Assembly: GCF_035958815.1 (NCBI RefSeq)
Contig: NZ_CP108383.1
Coordinates: 2,542,001-2,606,000 of the forward strand
Origin: Nocardia sp. NBC_01327
GTDB lineage: Bacteria; Actinomycetota; Actinomycetes; Mycobacteriales; Mycobacteriaceae
Reading direction: 5' to 3'
DNA length: 64,000 bases
In this document: positions 54,925 to 64,000 of the stretch, one piece after another
How the letters are laid out: each line of letters opens with the position of its first letter
How positions within the stretch are numbered: position 1 is the first letter of the stretch
The notes under the pieces: generated by a model
What the model was told of the DNA's origin: nothing
What the model saw: the letters and a program-made list of their open reading frames with translations, nothing else
The model's database searches: none
Translations under genes and position numbers: made by a program

Positions 54925-55202
54925 AGGGCCAGACAGTAAGGCATTCGGAACAGGCGCCCAACGCAGAGAACGCAGGTGGTCGCCGCGAAATGATCGGAAA
55001 ATGATGGGTAAGGTCGTGAGGGTGAGCCGGACACCTACTTACCGAGGCTGAAATCGGTGCCGGGCATCTGCTCGGCAAACCGATCCGGGGCAGGCCGGCA
55101 CGACCACTGCGACCTGCTGTGACCGATTGCACGACTGCGGATTTGCGGTCAACGGAGTGCCCGGCCCCACCCTTTTCGGCATTCTCGCAGGACAGTAGGA
55201 AG

Positions 55203-55218
55203 ACACAAGGTCTTGTGC
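55203..55218. promoter_or_regulatory. NrdR box 1 upstream of nrdF
   Basis: ACACAAGGTCTTGTGC is a near-perfect match to the NrdR consensus and is almost fully palindromic. It is 32 bp upstream of box 2, the same spacing as in the nrdH promoter. Confidence 0.7.
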
Positions 55219-55234
55219 TGGCGGATGATCTCCG

Positions 55235-55250
55235 CCACCAGTAGTAGTGT
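55235..55250. promoter_or_regulatory. NrdR box 2 upstream of nrdF
   Basis: CCACCAGTAGTAGTGT is a weaker box with the conserved right half TAGTGT, 57 bp before the nrdF start. The rest of the 382-bp gap 54925-55306 shows nothing else I can name. Confidence 0.55.
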
Positions 55251-55300
55251 TCAGGTGAAGGACTTCTGGAACGGGCCGGTGTGCTGGGAAGGGTGAGTGA

Positions 55301-56269
<969 letters not shown>

Positions 56270-56306
56270 TCGCGGAGCTAATTTCGCTCTGTAGGTCATG
56301 AAAAAC

Positions 56307-56342
56307 AAAGCCCGGCACTCCGATTCACGGATGCCGGGCTTT
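56307..56342. terminator. nrdF terminator
   Basis: AAAGCCCGGCA (56307-56317) pairs perfectly with TGCCGGGCTTT (56332-56342), with TCCG/CGGA inside. It has an A-tract before and T-tract after, so it works for nrdF and for the convergent fecB. Confidence 0.9.
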
Positions 56343-56362
56343 TGCATACGGCGGAGCGAAAT

Positions 56363-57436
56363 CTAGCCCGTCACATATCCGTTGAGGGACTTGCGCATAT
56401 CGTCGAGGAGGGCGCGGGCGGCGGTGATGCCGGAGCCGTGCCAGATGGTGTCCTCGACCACGAAATCGCGGTTGTCGCCGACGACGCTCAGGGATTTCCA
56501 ATTGTCGCTGTGCATTACCGATTCGCCGTACTTCTGGCCGTCGGCGCCGTCGAACATGATGTAGACGATGTCGCCCTCGAGCTTGTTGCGGTCCGCCTCC
56601 GTGCCCAGGGTCGGCACATCGTACGAATCACCGCGCTGCGACTGCGGACGCTGTACGCCGGCATCGCCGAGCACCTGCCCGGCGAAGCTGTTACCGCCTT
56701 GCACCTGAATGGATTTCGCGTCGAAGCGCAGGATGGAGGCCTGAGAAAGGTTGGCCGCCTGCGAGTTTCCGGCATCGTGGGCCGCGGTGCGGTAGTCGTC
56801 GAGCGCCTTGGCGGCGGCGGTCTTGCGATCGAGCGCCTCGCCGATCGCGCTGAACTGCGCCTGCCAGCCATTGTCGGAGCCGACCAGCACGGTGGGTGCG
56901 ATGGCCTTCATGGCGTCGTACTCGGGGCCGTCCGAGGCCGCGCCGATAATCAGATCCGGCTTCAGGTCAGCGATTTTCGCGGTATCGGGGCTGCCGACCG
57001 CGCCCACACCGGGAATGGCGGAGACGCCCGTGCCCAGGTAGGCGGGCTGCGGTGTCGGGCCGGAAATCGTTGCGGCGCCGACCACTCGCTCCCACAGACC
57101 CAGCGCGCAGACCCCGTCCAGCGCCGCGGTGGACAGCACCACCACGCGCTTCGCATCGGCCGGAACATCGGAGGTGCCCGCGGCGTGCGTGATCGTCCGG
57201 GTTCCGGAGGTCGCATCGGGGGAACTCGGCAGCGCGCACGCCGTCCGGGTATCGCGCTCCAGTCCCACCACGCCCGCGCCCGCGATGCTGGTGGTGGTCT
57301 TCACGATCGCGCTCTCGGCGTCGTCCGACCCTTTACTGCAGCCTGCGAGCAACCCCGCCGGTAGCACCGCCGCCGCGGCCAGAACCGCGCCCCAGGTGCG
57401 CAAACGCCGCGCGGGGGTGTGGGTGGAGGCGAACAT
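56363..57436 (-). CDS. fecB: FecB-like siderophore-binding lipoprotein
   Basis: A 357-aa lipoprotein: lipobox LLAGC (Cys33), then TTTSIAGAGVVG and the two-lobed FecCD-associated binding fold (RVVVLSTAALDGVCALGLWERVVGAA, PAYLGTGVSAIPGVG, LKPDLIIGA). In M. tuberculosis FecB sits in the same nrdF2-to-ctaD interval and has been linked to siderophore iron uptake and envelope integrity. No permease or ATPase genes are adjacent. Start is uncertain: ATG 57436 gives a clean signal peptide, ATG 57469 or TTG 57505 are longer; a TACTCT -10-like box lies at 57515-57520. Confidence 0.88.
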   Translation of the reverse strand: MFASTHTPARRLRTWGAVLAAAAVLPAGLLAGCSKGSDDAESAIVKTTTSIAGAGVVGLERDTRTACALPSSPDATSGTRTITHAAGTSDVPADAKRVVVLSTAALDGVCALGLWERVVGAATISGPTPQPAYLGTGVSAIPGVGAVGSPDTAKIADLKPDLIIGAASDGPEYDAMKAIAPTVLVGSDNGWQAQFSAIGEALDRKTAAAKALDDYRTAAHDAGNSQAANLSQASILRFDAKSIQVQGGNSFAGQVLGDAGVQRPQSQRGDSYDVPTLGTEADRNKLEGDIVYIMFDGADGQKYGESVMHSDNWKSLSVVGDNRDFVVEDTIWHGSGITAARALLDDMRKSLNGYVTG

Positions 57437-57514
57437 GTTTCGGGTGGAAGCGGACTCGCGCACCGGCATGGCAGGCAGCGTACATCCGGCGACCGCGACA
57501 CCCAATTACGACAC

Positions 57515-57520
57515 AGAGTA
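57515..57520 (-). promoter_or_regulatory. Candidate -10 box (TACTCT) for fecB
   Basis: On the minus strand TACTCT lies 9 nt before the TTG at 57505 and 45 nt before ATG 57469. It is the only TANNNT I noticed just upstream; it does not settle which start is used. Confidence 0.3.
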
Positions 57521-57656
57521 GGAGCTGCCCGCGACCGGTGTGAGAGCACGGTTTACGATCCTTGGAGCGCTACGCCCCCCGTCGTTCGTCATGCGTCGAA
57601 CCGGACGCCGGAGCACCGCGTACGAACGACCAGAAGGCACCTGTTCAGGAGGAAGA

Positions 57657-59393
57657 GTGACTGCCGTAGAGCCACAGCCAGTCCGTGAAGTGGAAGCGGC
57701 TCGGCCATACCCGCAACGTGTGGGTCCGAAGGGTTCGTTTATCTACAAGATGGTCACCACGACGGACCCGAAGGTTCTCGGCGTCATGTACCTCGTGACC
57801 GCCATGTCCTTCTTCCTCATCGGTGGCCTCATGGCCCTGCTGATGCGCGCCGAGCTCGCCCGACCGGGCATGCAGTTCCTGTCGCCGGAACAGTTCAACC
57901 AGCTGTTCACCATGCACGGCACGATCATGCTGCTCTTCTACGCCACCGCGATCGTGTTCGGCTTCGCCAACATCGTGCTGCCGCTGCAGATCGGCGCGCC
58001 GGACGTGGCATTCCCGCGACTGAACGCCTTCAGCTACTGGCTGTACCTGTTCGGCGGAACCATGGCCACCGCGGGCTTCGTGACCCCCGGCGGCGCGGCC
58101 GACTTCGGCTGGACCGCGTACACCCCGCTGTCGGACATCGTCCACAGCCCGGGCGTCGGCGCCGACCTGTGGATCCTGGGCCTGGCCGTTTCCGGTCTGG
58201 GCACCATCCTCGGTGGCGTCAATATGCTCACCACCGTGGTCTGCCTGCGCTGCCCCGGTATGACCATGTTCCGCATGCCGATCTTCACCTGGAACATCGC
58301 CGTCACCAGTGTGCTTGTGCTGCTGGCCTTCCCGCTGCTCACCGCGGCGCTGTTCGGCCTGGCGTACGACCGTCACCTGGGTGGTCATATCTATGACCCG
58401 GCGAACGGCGGTGCGCTGCTCTACCAGCACTTGTTCTGGTACTTCGGTCATCCAGAGGTGTACATCATCGCCTTGCCGTTCTTCGGCATCGTCTCGGAGA
58501 TCTTCCCGGTCTTCAGCCGCAAGCCGATCTTCGGTTACACCACGCTGGTCTACGCCACGCTCGGTATCGCCGCGCTGTCCATCGCCGTGTGGGCGCACCA
58601 CATGTACGCCACCGGCGCCGTGCTGCTGCCGTACTTCTCCTTCATGACGTTCCTCATCGCGGTTCCGACCGGCGTGAAGTTCTTCAACTGGATCGGCACC
58701 ATGTGGCGAGGTCAGCTGACCTTCGAAACGCCCATGCTGTGGTCCATCGGCTTCCTGGTGACGTTCCTCTTCGGTGGTCTGTCCGGTGTCATCCTGGCCG
58801 CCCCGCCGATCGACTTCCACGTCTCCGATACGTACTTCGTGGTCGCGCACTTCCACTACGTGCTCTTCGGCACCATCGTGTTCGCCACCTTCGCGGGCAT
58901 CTACTTCTGGTTCCCGAAGATCACCGGCCGCATGATGGACGAGCGCCTGGGCAAGTGGCACTTCTGGGCCACCTTCATCGGCTTCCACACCACATTCCTC
59001 GTCCAGCACTGGCTGGGCAACGAAGGTATGCCGCGCCGGTACGCCGACTACCTGCCGACCGACGGCTTCACGACCCTGAACACCATCTCCACGATCGGTG
59101 CCTTCATCCTGGGTTCGTCGATGCTGCCGTTCATCTGGAACGTCTTCAAGTCCTACCGCTACGGCGAGGTCGTGACCGTGGACGATCCGTGGGGCTACGG
59201 CAACTCCCTCGAGTGGGCGACGTCCTGCCCGCCGCCGCGGCACAACTTCTACGAGCTGCCGCGCATCCGCTCCGAGCGTCCCGCGTTCGAGCTGCACTAC
59301 CCGCACATGGTCGAGCGCATGCGCGCCGAGGCCCATGTCGGCTGGGGCACCAAGTCCCACAATGTGACCGAGCTGGAGAAGGCTTCCCACTAG
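57657..59393 (+). CDS. ctaD: Cytochrome c oxidase subunit I
   Basis: A 578-aa, 12-helix haem-copper oxidase core subunit. Haem a ligand His in [12 protein letters not shown], the CuB region [17 protein letters not shown] (His-x3-Tyr crosslink), [12 protein letters not shown] (two His) and [13 protein letters not shown] are intact. It reduces oxygen and pumps protons in the aa3 branch fed by the bc1 complex. GTG 57657 has AGGAGGA upstream; frame open to 57540 is not used. ctaD before serB2 is the mycobacterial order. Confidence 0.97.
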   Translation: MTAVEPQPVREVEAARPYPQRVGPKGSFIYKMVTTTDPKVLGVMYLVTAMSFFLIGGLMALLMRAELARPGMQFLSPEQFNQLFTMHGTIMLLFYATAIVFGFANIVLPLQIGAPDVAFPRLNAFSYWLYLFGGTMATAGFVTPGGAADFGWTAYTPLSDIVHSPGVGADLWILGLAVSGLGTILGGVNMLTTVVCLRCPGMTMFRMPIFTWNIAVTSVLVLLAFPLLTAALFGLAYDRHLGGHIYDPANGGALLYQHLFWYFGHPEVYIIALPFFGIVSEIFPVFSRKPIFGYTTLVYATLGIAALSIAVWAHHMYATGAVLLPYFSFMTFLIAVPTGVKFFNWIGTMWRGQLTFETPMLWSIGFLVTFLFGGLSGVILAAPPIDFHVSDTYFVVAHFHYVLFGTIVFATFAGIYFWFPKITGRMMDERLGKWHFWATFIGFHTTFLVQHWLGNEGMPRRYADYLPTDGFTTLNTISTIGAFILGSSMLPFIWNVFKSYRYGEVVTVDDPWGYGNSLEWATSCPPPRHNFYELPRIRSERPAFELHYPHMVERMRAEAHVGWGTKSHNVTELEKASH

Positions 59394-59410
59394 CCTGAAC
59401 TGAGCGATAC

Positions 59411-59442
59411 GAACGGCGGCTGTCCTACGACAGCCGCCGTTC
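59411..59442. terminator. ctaD terminator
   Basis: GAACGGCGGCTGTC (59411-59424) pairs perfectly with GACAGCCGCCGTTC (59429-59442) around CTAC, 18 bp after the ctaD stop. No U-tract. Confidence 0.85.
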
Positions 59443-59574
59443 GCGTATTCGGAGATCGCCGGGTCGGTGGCCGCGCTGGAATGGGAGCCGCCGTATCCGA
59501 AGGGGCCGCGGTCCTCCTGTGACGGCCGTGACGGCGGGCGGCGGGAACCGGGGGCGATTCGCCTGACAGAATGA

Positions 59575-60870
<1,296 letters not shown>

Positions 60871-60873
<3 letters not shown>

Positions 60874-61077
60874 TCCAGCGCCGCGAGCTCAGGTCCGGCC
60901 CTGCGCTGTTGTCCCGTTAGTCCGGCGGCGTGAGGTTGGGTTCGCTGCGTGCTGTTGTAGTCCGGCGGCGTGAGGTTGGGTTCGCTGCGTGCTGTTGTAG
61001 TCCGGCGGCGTGAGGCTGGGTTTGCAGCCTGCTGTTGTCGTCCGACAGCGCGAGCCTGGGTTTGCAGCGTGCTGTTG
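60871..61077. repeat. About five tandem 40-bp repeats abutting the serB2 stop
   Basis: Three near-identical 40-bp units (60918-60957, 60958-60997, 60998-61037), a diverged fourth (61038-61077) and a degenerate first copy starting at the serB2 TAG (60871). The unit begins tagtccggcggcgtgaggtt and ends gctgttg. It fills most of the gap before the chagasin-like gene and encodes no convincing protein. Confidence 0.85.
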
Positions 61078-61172
61078 CCGACTCGGCGCGCGGGCCGGGC
61101 GCCTGCGCTGTCGGCGGCGCCGCCATCGGTAGCGTGGTCGGATACTTCGGCCACGACGATGGGAGGCTGTCC

Positions 61173-61622
61173 GTGCGGATGCGCACACCACTGGCGGTAG
61201 TGATGCTGGGTCTGGCGCTGGCCGGCTGCGGCAGCAGCAATCCGAACGAGGTCGCCGCGACCACCACCAGCTCCGTCGCCAACCCGGCGCCCGCCCCCGT
61301 CACCGTGGGTAAGGACTCCGACGGCAAAGACATCCCTTTGCAGGTCGGCCAGGGCCTCGAGGTGAAACTCGCGGCCAACCCCACCACCGGATTCGCCTGG
61401 CAGCTGGCCGAATTGGACCAGAACACCGTCAAGGAGAACGGCGGCGCGGAGTACCAGCAGGACCCGAGCCCCGAGGGTATGGCCGGCGTCGGCGGCCAGT
61501 CCACCTGGAAGTTCACCGCCACCGCCCCCGGCGCCACCCACCTGCTCCTCGAATACCGCCGCTCCTGGGAGCAGGGCGTGCCCCCAGCCGAAACCTTCGC
61601 CCTGAACCTCACCGTCAGCTGA
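61173..61622 (+). CDS. Chagasin-like (I42) protease inhibitor lipoprotein
   Basis: A 149-aa lipoprotein: lipobox ALAGC (Cys19), a 30-residue Ala/Pro/Thr linker, then the I42 fold with its inhibitory loops NPTTGFAW, GVGGQSTWKFTA and YRRSWE. I42 proteins block papain-family cysteine proteases. GTG 61173 is chosen for the GGGAGG six bases upstream; ATG 61179 is two codons shorter. Target protease unknown; it may guard the cell surface against host or competitor enzymes. Confidence 0.85.
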   Translation: MRMRTPLAVVMLGLALAGCGSSNPNEVAATTTSSVANPAPAPVTVGKDSDGKDIPLQVGQGLEVKLAANPTTGFAWQLAELDQNTVKENGGAEYQQDPSPEGMAGVGGQSTWKFTATAPGATHLLLEYRRSWEQGVPPAETFALNLTVS

Positions 61623-61628
61623 CCCCGC

Positions 61629-61714
61629 GCCATCCCGGCGTGCTTTCGGCCGGGATCCACTGAAACCCATGGCGCGCTGCCTGTGTGGATCCCGGCTAAA
61701 CCGTGCAGGGATGA
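61629..61714. repeat. Dispersed palindromic element, copy 2
   Basis: Starts seven bases after the chagasin-like stop. The left part matches copy 1 (32268) at about 30 of 34 bases. Its inner arms GCCGGGATCCAC (61649-61660) and GTGGATCCCGGC (61685-61696) pair perfectly; the outer parts are diverged. Confidence 0.8.
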
Positions 61715-61887
61715 CGAGAGCCCGTGCAGGGATGACGAGAGCCTGCGCAGGGAAGGCGAGAGCCTGTGCAGGGAAGGCGGGAGCTTTTGCCGGGGAAGGC
61801 GACAGCCCGTGCCGGGAAGGCGAGAGTCTCTGCCGGGGAAGGCGAGAGCCTGTGCAGGGAAGGTGAGAGCCTGTGCCGGGATGACGG
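61708..61887. repeat. Eight 21/22-bp tandem repeats after palindrome copy 2
   Basis: Eight units of the type gggaaggcgagagcctgtgca plus a partial ninth. The first two read gggatgacgagag, continuous with the gggatgac end of the palindrome, so the array seems to have grown from the element's right edge. With copy 2 it fills the gap to the Pth2 gene. Confidence 0.85.
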
Positions 61888-61987
61888 CCGAGTGGGTTGA
61901 CGGCGATCGTGTCGGCTCGGTGCGGCGGGCAGCTTTCGGGGTGTGGTTACGCTGGCTAAGAGTTATCGGGTGTGAGGAGTGATGCCG

Positions 61988-62737
61988 GTGTCAAGCGTTG
62001 AGTCCACCATCGATGCCGGGTTCGCGGCGCGGCATGCGGAGTTGGCGCGCGGGTACGGGGGTGGGGGAGACCCGGCGGATCCGGCGCTCGTGCAGGCCAT
62101 GCAGATGGTGTTGCACATGCCGAAAGCCGATCCGCCGCTGCGCAATGCGCTGCTCGCCGCGGCGGCGACCGCGGTGGTCGCGCTGTGCCTGGACGAGCGG
62201 GTCGGACCCGAGGGGGAGTGGCAGGAGCGGTATCTCACCTGGAAGCGGTCGCGGATTCGCAAGGTGGCGCGGCGGGCGCGCGGTGCGCAGTGGCTGGCCG
62301 CACAGGAGGTCGACGGGGTGACCGTCGAATTCGCGGGCGCGCAGGCGCGGGCGCTGGTGCCGGGCCCGGTCGGCGATATCGATCCGCGAATAAAACGCCT
62401 CCAGATCAGCGGCACCGAATTAGCTTCCGAGGAACCGGAATTGATCACCCCCGGATTTCCGACGCTATGGGTCGATTCGAAATTGGGTATGACAGTAGGT
62501 AAGGCCGCCGCGCAGGTCGGGCATGCCAGCATGCTGTTGGCCGGTGCTATGCCGGTGCAGCAGGCGCACGCCTGGGCCGAGCGCGGTTTCCGATGCAACG
62601 TTGCCGAAGCCGATCGCGATCTTTGGGCAGAGCTACAGCAGAAGGTGGCCGAGGGAACGGCGGTCGCGGTCCGCGATGCCGGGTTCACCGAGGTGGCGCC
62701 CGGTTCGATGACTGTGATTGCGGTTCCGGCGCGTTGA
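61988..62737 (+). CDS. Protein with a C-terminal Pth2-type peptidyl-tRNA hydrolase domain
   Basis: A 249-aa protein. The first 150 residues are an Ala/Arg-rich helical region I do not recognise (FAARHAELARGYGGGG ... LTWKRSRIRKVARRARG). Residues from about 152 form a Pth2 domain: TLWVDSKLGMTVGKAAAQVGHASMLLAG, ERGFRCNVAEA, TAVAVRDAGFTEVAPGSMT. Pth2 releases peptidyl-tRNA in archaea and eukaryotes; bacteria usually use Pth1. GTG 61988 is 8 nt after GAGGAG; ATG 61982 is possible but too close. Confidence 0.8.
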   Translation: MSSVESTIDAGFAARHAELARGYGGGGDPADPALVQAMQMVLHMPKADPPLRNALLAAAATAVVALCLDERVGPEGEWQERYLTWKRSRIRKVARRARGAQWLAAQEVDGVTVEFAGAQARALVPGPVGDIDPRIKRLQISGTELASEEPELITPGFPTLWVDSKLGMTVGKAAAQVGHASMLLAGAMPVQQAHAWAERGFRCNVAEADRDLWAELQQKVAEGTAVAVRDAGFTEVAPGSMTVIAVPAR

Positions 62738-62892
62738 AGGCCCAATGGATGGTGATGGGCTGCTGAACTAGGAGGGTGTCCACGCCGTGGACCGTTCGGT
62801 CGGTGCTGGCATATGTGTGCTGCGGGTATCGACTTCATCGGGCGGCAGGAGAAGGATTCGGTGCACGAGTTTCCGCGGGAGGAAACACGGAT

Positions 62893-63114
62893 ATGACTAC
62901 AGTGCTGGTAATTCTCATCGTGTGGGTTGTGCTGTCGGTTCCGGCGGCGCTGCTGCTGGCGCGCATGTTCCGATCGGGCGGCGCCGCGAAACGCGGCCGC
63001 AAGGAGCCCGAGCTATCCCCGGGCGCGACGGAATTCGACCGTCACGCCGAGGAATTCACGCACGGACCGCGCGCCGGAGAAGGTGACACGCATCGCGTTT
63101 TTCCACCACGTTGA
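62893..63114 (+). CDS. Small membrane protein, 73 aa
   Basis: One N-terminal helix (TTVLVILIVWVVLSVPAALLL, residues 2-22) followed by a basic stretch (FRSGGAAKRGRKEP) and an acidic/His tail. GGGAGGAAA lies eight bases before the ATG. No family recognised. It ends 25 bp before the ABC ATPase gene on the same strand. Confidence 0.65.
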   Translation: MTTVLVILIVWVVLSVPAALLLARMFRSGGAAKRGRKEPELSPGATEFDRHAEEFTHGPRAGEGDTHRVFPPR

Positions 63115-63139
63115 CGCGTGAGTGGGGCGGTGGTCCAAG

Positions 63140-63973
63140 ATGGACCCCGTGCCGCAACCGGATCCCGATCTGCTCATCGACTTCAACGATGTGACCGTCC
63201 GACGCTCGGGCCATACGCTCGTCGGCCCGGTCACCTGGCAGGTGGAACTCGACGAACGCTGGGTTGTGCTCGGCCCCAACGGCGCCGGCAAGACCTCCCT
63301 GCTGCGCATGGCCGCCGCGGAGATGTATCCGACGTCGGGTCAGGCCAATCTGCTCGGCGAGACGCTCGGCAAGGTCGATATCAACGAGTTGCGCCCGCGC
63401 ATCGGAATCTCCTCCGCCGCGGTGGCCGGCCGCGTCCCGATCGACGAGAAGGTCGCCGATCTGGTGGTGTCGGCCGGTTATGCGGTCATGGGCCGCTGGC
63501 GTGAGCAGTACGACGAGATCGATACCGACCGTGCCGTGGACATTCTGGAAAGCCTGGGCGCCGAACATCTTTCCGATCGCACCTACGGCACGCTGTCGGA
63601 GGGTGAGCGCAAGCGGGTGCTGATCGCGCGGGCCCTCATGACCGATCCGGAACTGCTGCTGCTGGACGAGCCCGCGGCGGGCCTGGACCTGGGCGGCCGC
63701 GAGGAGCTGGTCGAGCGCCTCGGCGATCTGGCCGCGGATGCGGACGCCCCCGCGACCGTGCTGGTCACCCATCACGTGGAGGAGATCCCGCCCGGGTTCA
63801 CCCACGGCCTGCTGCTCAATGAGGGCAGTGTGGTGGCGCAGGGCCTGCTCGAGGATGTCCTCACCGCCGAGAATCTGAGCGACGCGTTCCGGCAATCGAT
63901 TGCGCTCGATCGCATCGACGGCCGCTATTTCGCGCGCCGCGCCCAGCGTTTCGGACGGCACCGCAACCGCTGA
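63140..63973 (+). CDS. ABC transporter ATP-binding protein
   Basis: A 277-aa ATPase (Rv3041c equivalent by order after serB2). Walker A GPNGAGKTSLLR, signature LSEGERKRVLIARAL, Walker B LLLLDEPAAGLD and switch VTHHVEEIP are intact. The Q-loop glutamine region is ISSAAVAGR, so the usual Gln is not obvious. It resembles ModF/PhnC-like stand-alone ATPases (YlmA type); no permease lies within the window. ATG 63140 preferred over GTG 63122. Confidence 0.9.
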   Translation: MDPVPQPDPDLLIDFNDVTVRRSGHTLVGPVTWQVELDERWVVLGPNGAGKTSLLRMAAAEMYPTSGQANLLGETLGKVDINELRPRIGISSAAVAGRVPIDEKVADLVVSAGYAVMGRWREQYDEIDTDRAVDILESLGAEHLSDRTYGTLSEGERKRVLIARALMTDPELLLLDEPAAGLDLGGREELVERLGDLAADADAPATVLVTHHVEEIPPGFTHGLLLNEGSVVAQGLLEDVLTAENLSDAFRQSIALDRIDGRYFARRAQRFGRHRNR

Positions 63974-64000
63974 TCAGATATCGCGACTGCTGAATTTCCG

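Noticed and set aside
60889..61191. Repeat-encoded peptides on the minus strand of the 40-bp array
   Set aside because: They follow only from the repeat being partly free of stops; no RBS and no flanking domain.

Overview
The window is about 64 kb of GC-rich actinobacterial chromosome, most likely from Nocardia or a close relative in the Mycobacteriales. Evidence: gene order follows two Mycobacterium tuberculosis blocks as I remember them (nadD-rsfS-gpgP-octT-degV-comEA-comEC-holA-rpsT-ATP-grasp/alpha-E/transglutaminase-pemK-lepA-GH15, and nrdHIE ... nrdF-fecB-ctaD-serB2-ABC). It also carries genes typical of mycolate-forming bacteria: an antigen-85-like acyltransferase, the methylglucose lipopolysaccharide enzymes GpgP and OctT, an LGFP-repeat protein and an IniA-like dynamin. 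I recognise no prophage, insertion sequence, CRISPR array, rRNA or tRNA.

Layout. 1-7.7 kb: NAD and ribosome-silencing genes, the MGLP pair gpgP/octT, DegV, competence proteins ComEA and ComEC, and HolA. 7.7-16.1 kb: a secreted LGFP protein, RpsT, a cassette of circularly permuted ATP-grasp, alpha-E and transglutaminase with an aquaporin-like channel, an orphan PemK/MazF-fold protein and LepA. 16.5-24.5 kb: a repeat-rich Pro/Gly/Ala protein overlapping an IniA-like dynamin whose P-loop lysine is replaced by methionine, a GH15 hydrolase, two small membrane proteins (one only 25 aa) and an M48 protease. 24.6-29.4 kb: the sulfate ABC operon behind a cysteine leader peptide, then a small wHTH protein and an MTH1187-family protein.

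29.5-39.7 kb: purine catabolism (PucR regulator, uricase, xanthine/uracil permease) with a COG0523 metal GTPase, followed by a molybdenum-cofactor island (moaE, a moaC-mogA fusion, moeA, moaA, moaD). Moco is the cofactor of xanthine dehydrogenase, which makes urate. 39.7-42.3 kb: a 43-aa exported peptide, then tetR-nadE divergent from an FMN reductase, with one matching palindromic operator on each side. 42.4-43.3 kb: a secreted G1 (eqolisin-type) glutamic peptidase. 43.5-46.6 kb and 55.2-56.3 kb: class Ib ribonucleotide reductase genes nrdHIE and nrdF, each behind a pair of NrdR-like boxes 32 bp apart. Between them lie a DUF2332 protein, the Ag85-like enzyme, a PucR-type regulator, a histidine phosphatase, an MDR oxidoreductase and a two-component system. 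56.3-64 kb: FecB, CtaD, SerB2, then a repeat-laden stretch with a chagasin-like lipoprotein, a Pth2-type protein, a small membrane protein and an ABC ATPase.

Recurrent themes are leaderless starts (a TANNNT box 6-7 nt before the start codon at five or more genes), strong symmetric terminators between convergent genes, and a dispersed palindromic repeat present twice, each copy followed by a short-period tandem array. The best candidates for under-described biology are the cysteine leader, the TetR/NadE/FMN-reductase switch, the ATP-grasp/alpha-E/transglutaminase/channel cassette, the dynamin pair and the micropeptides.
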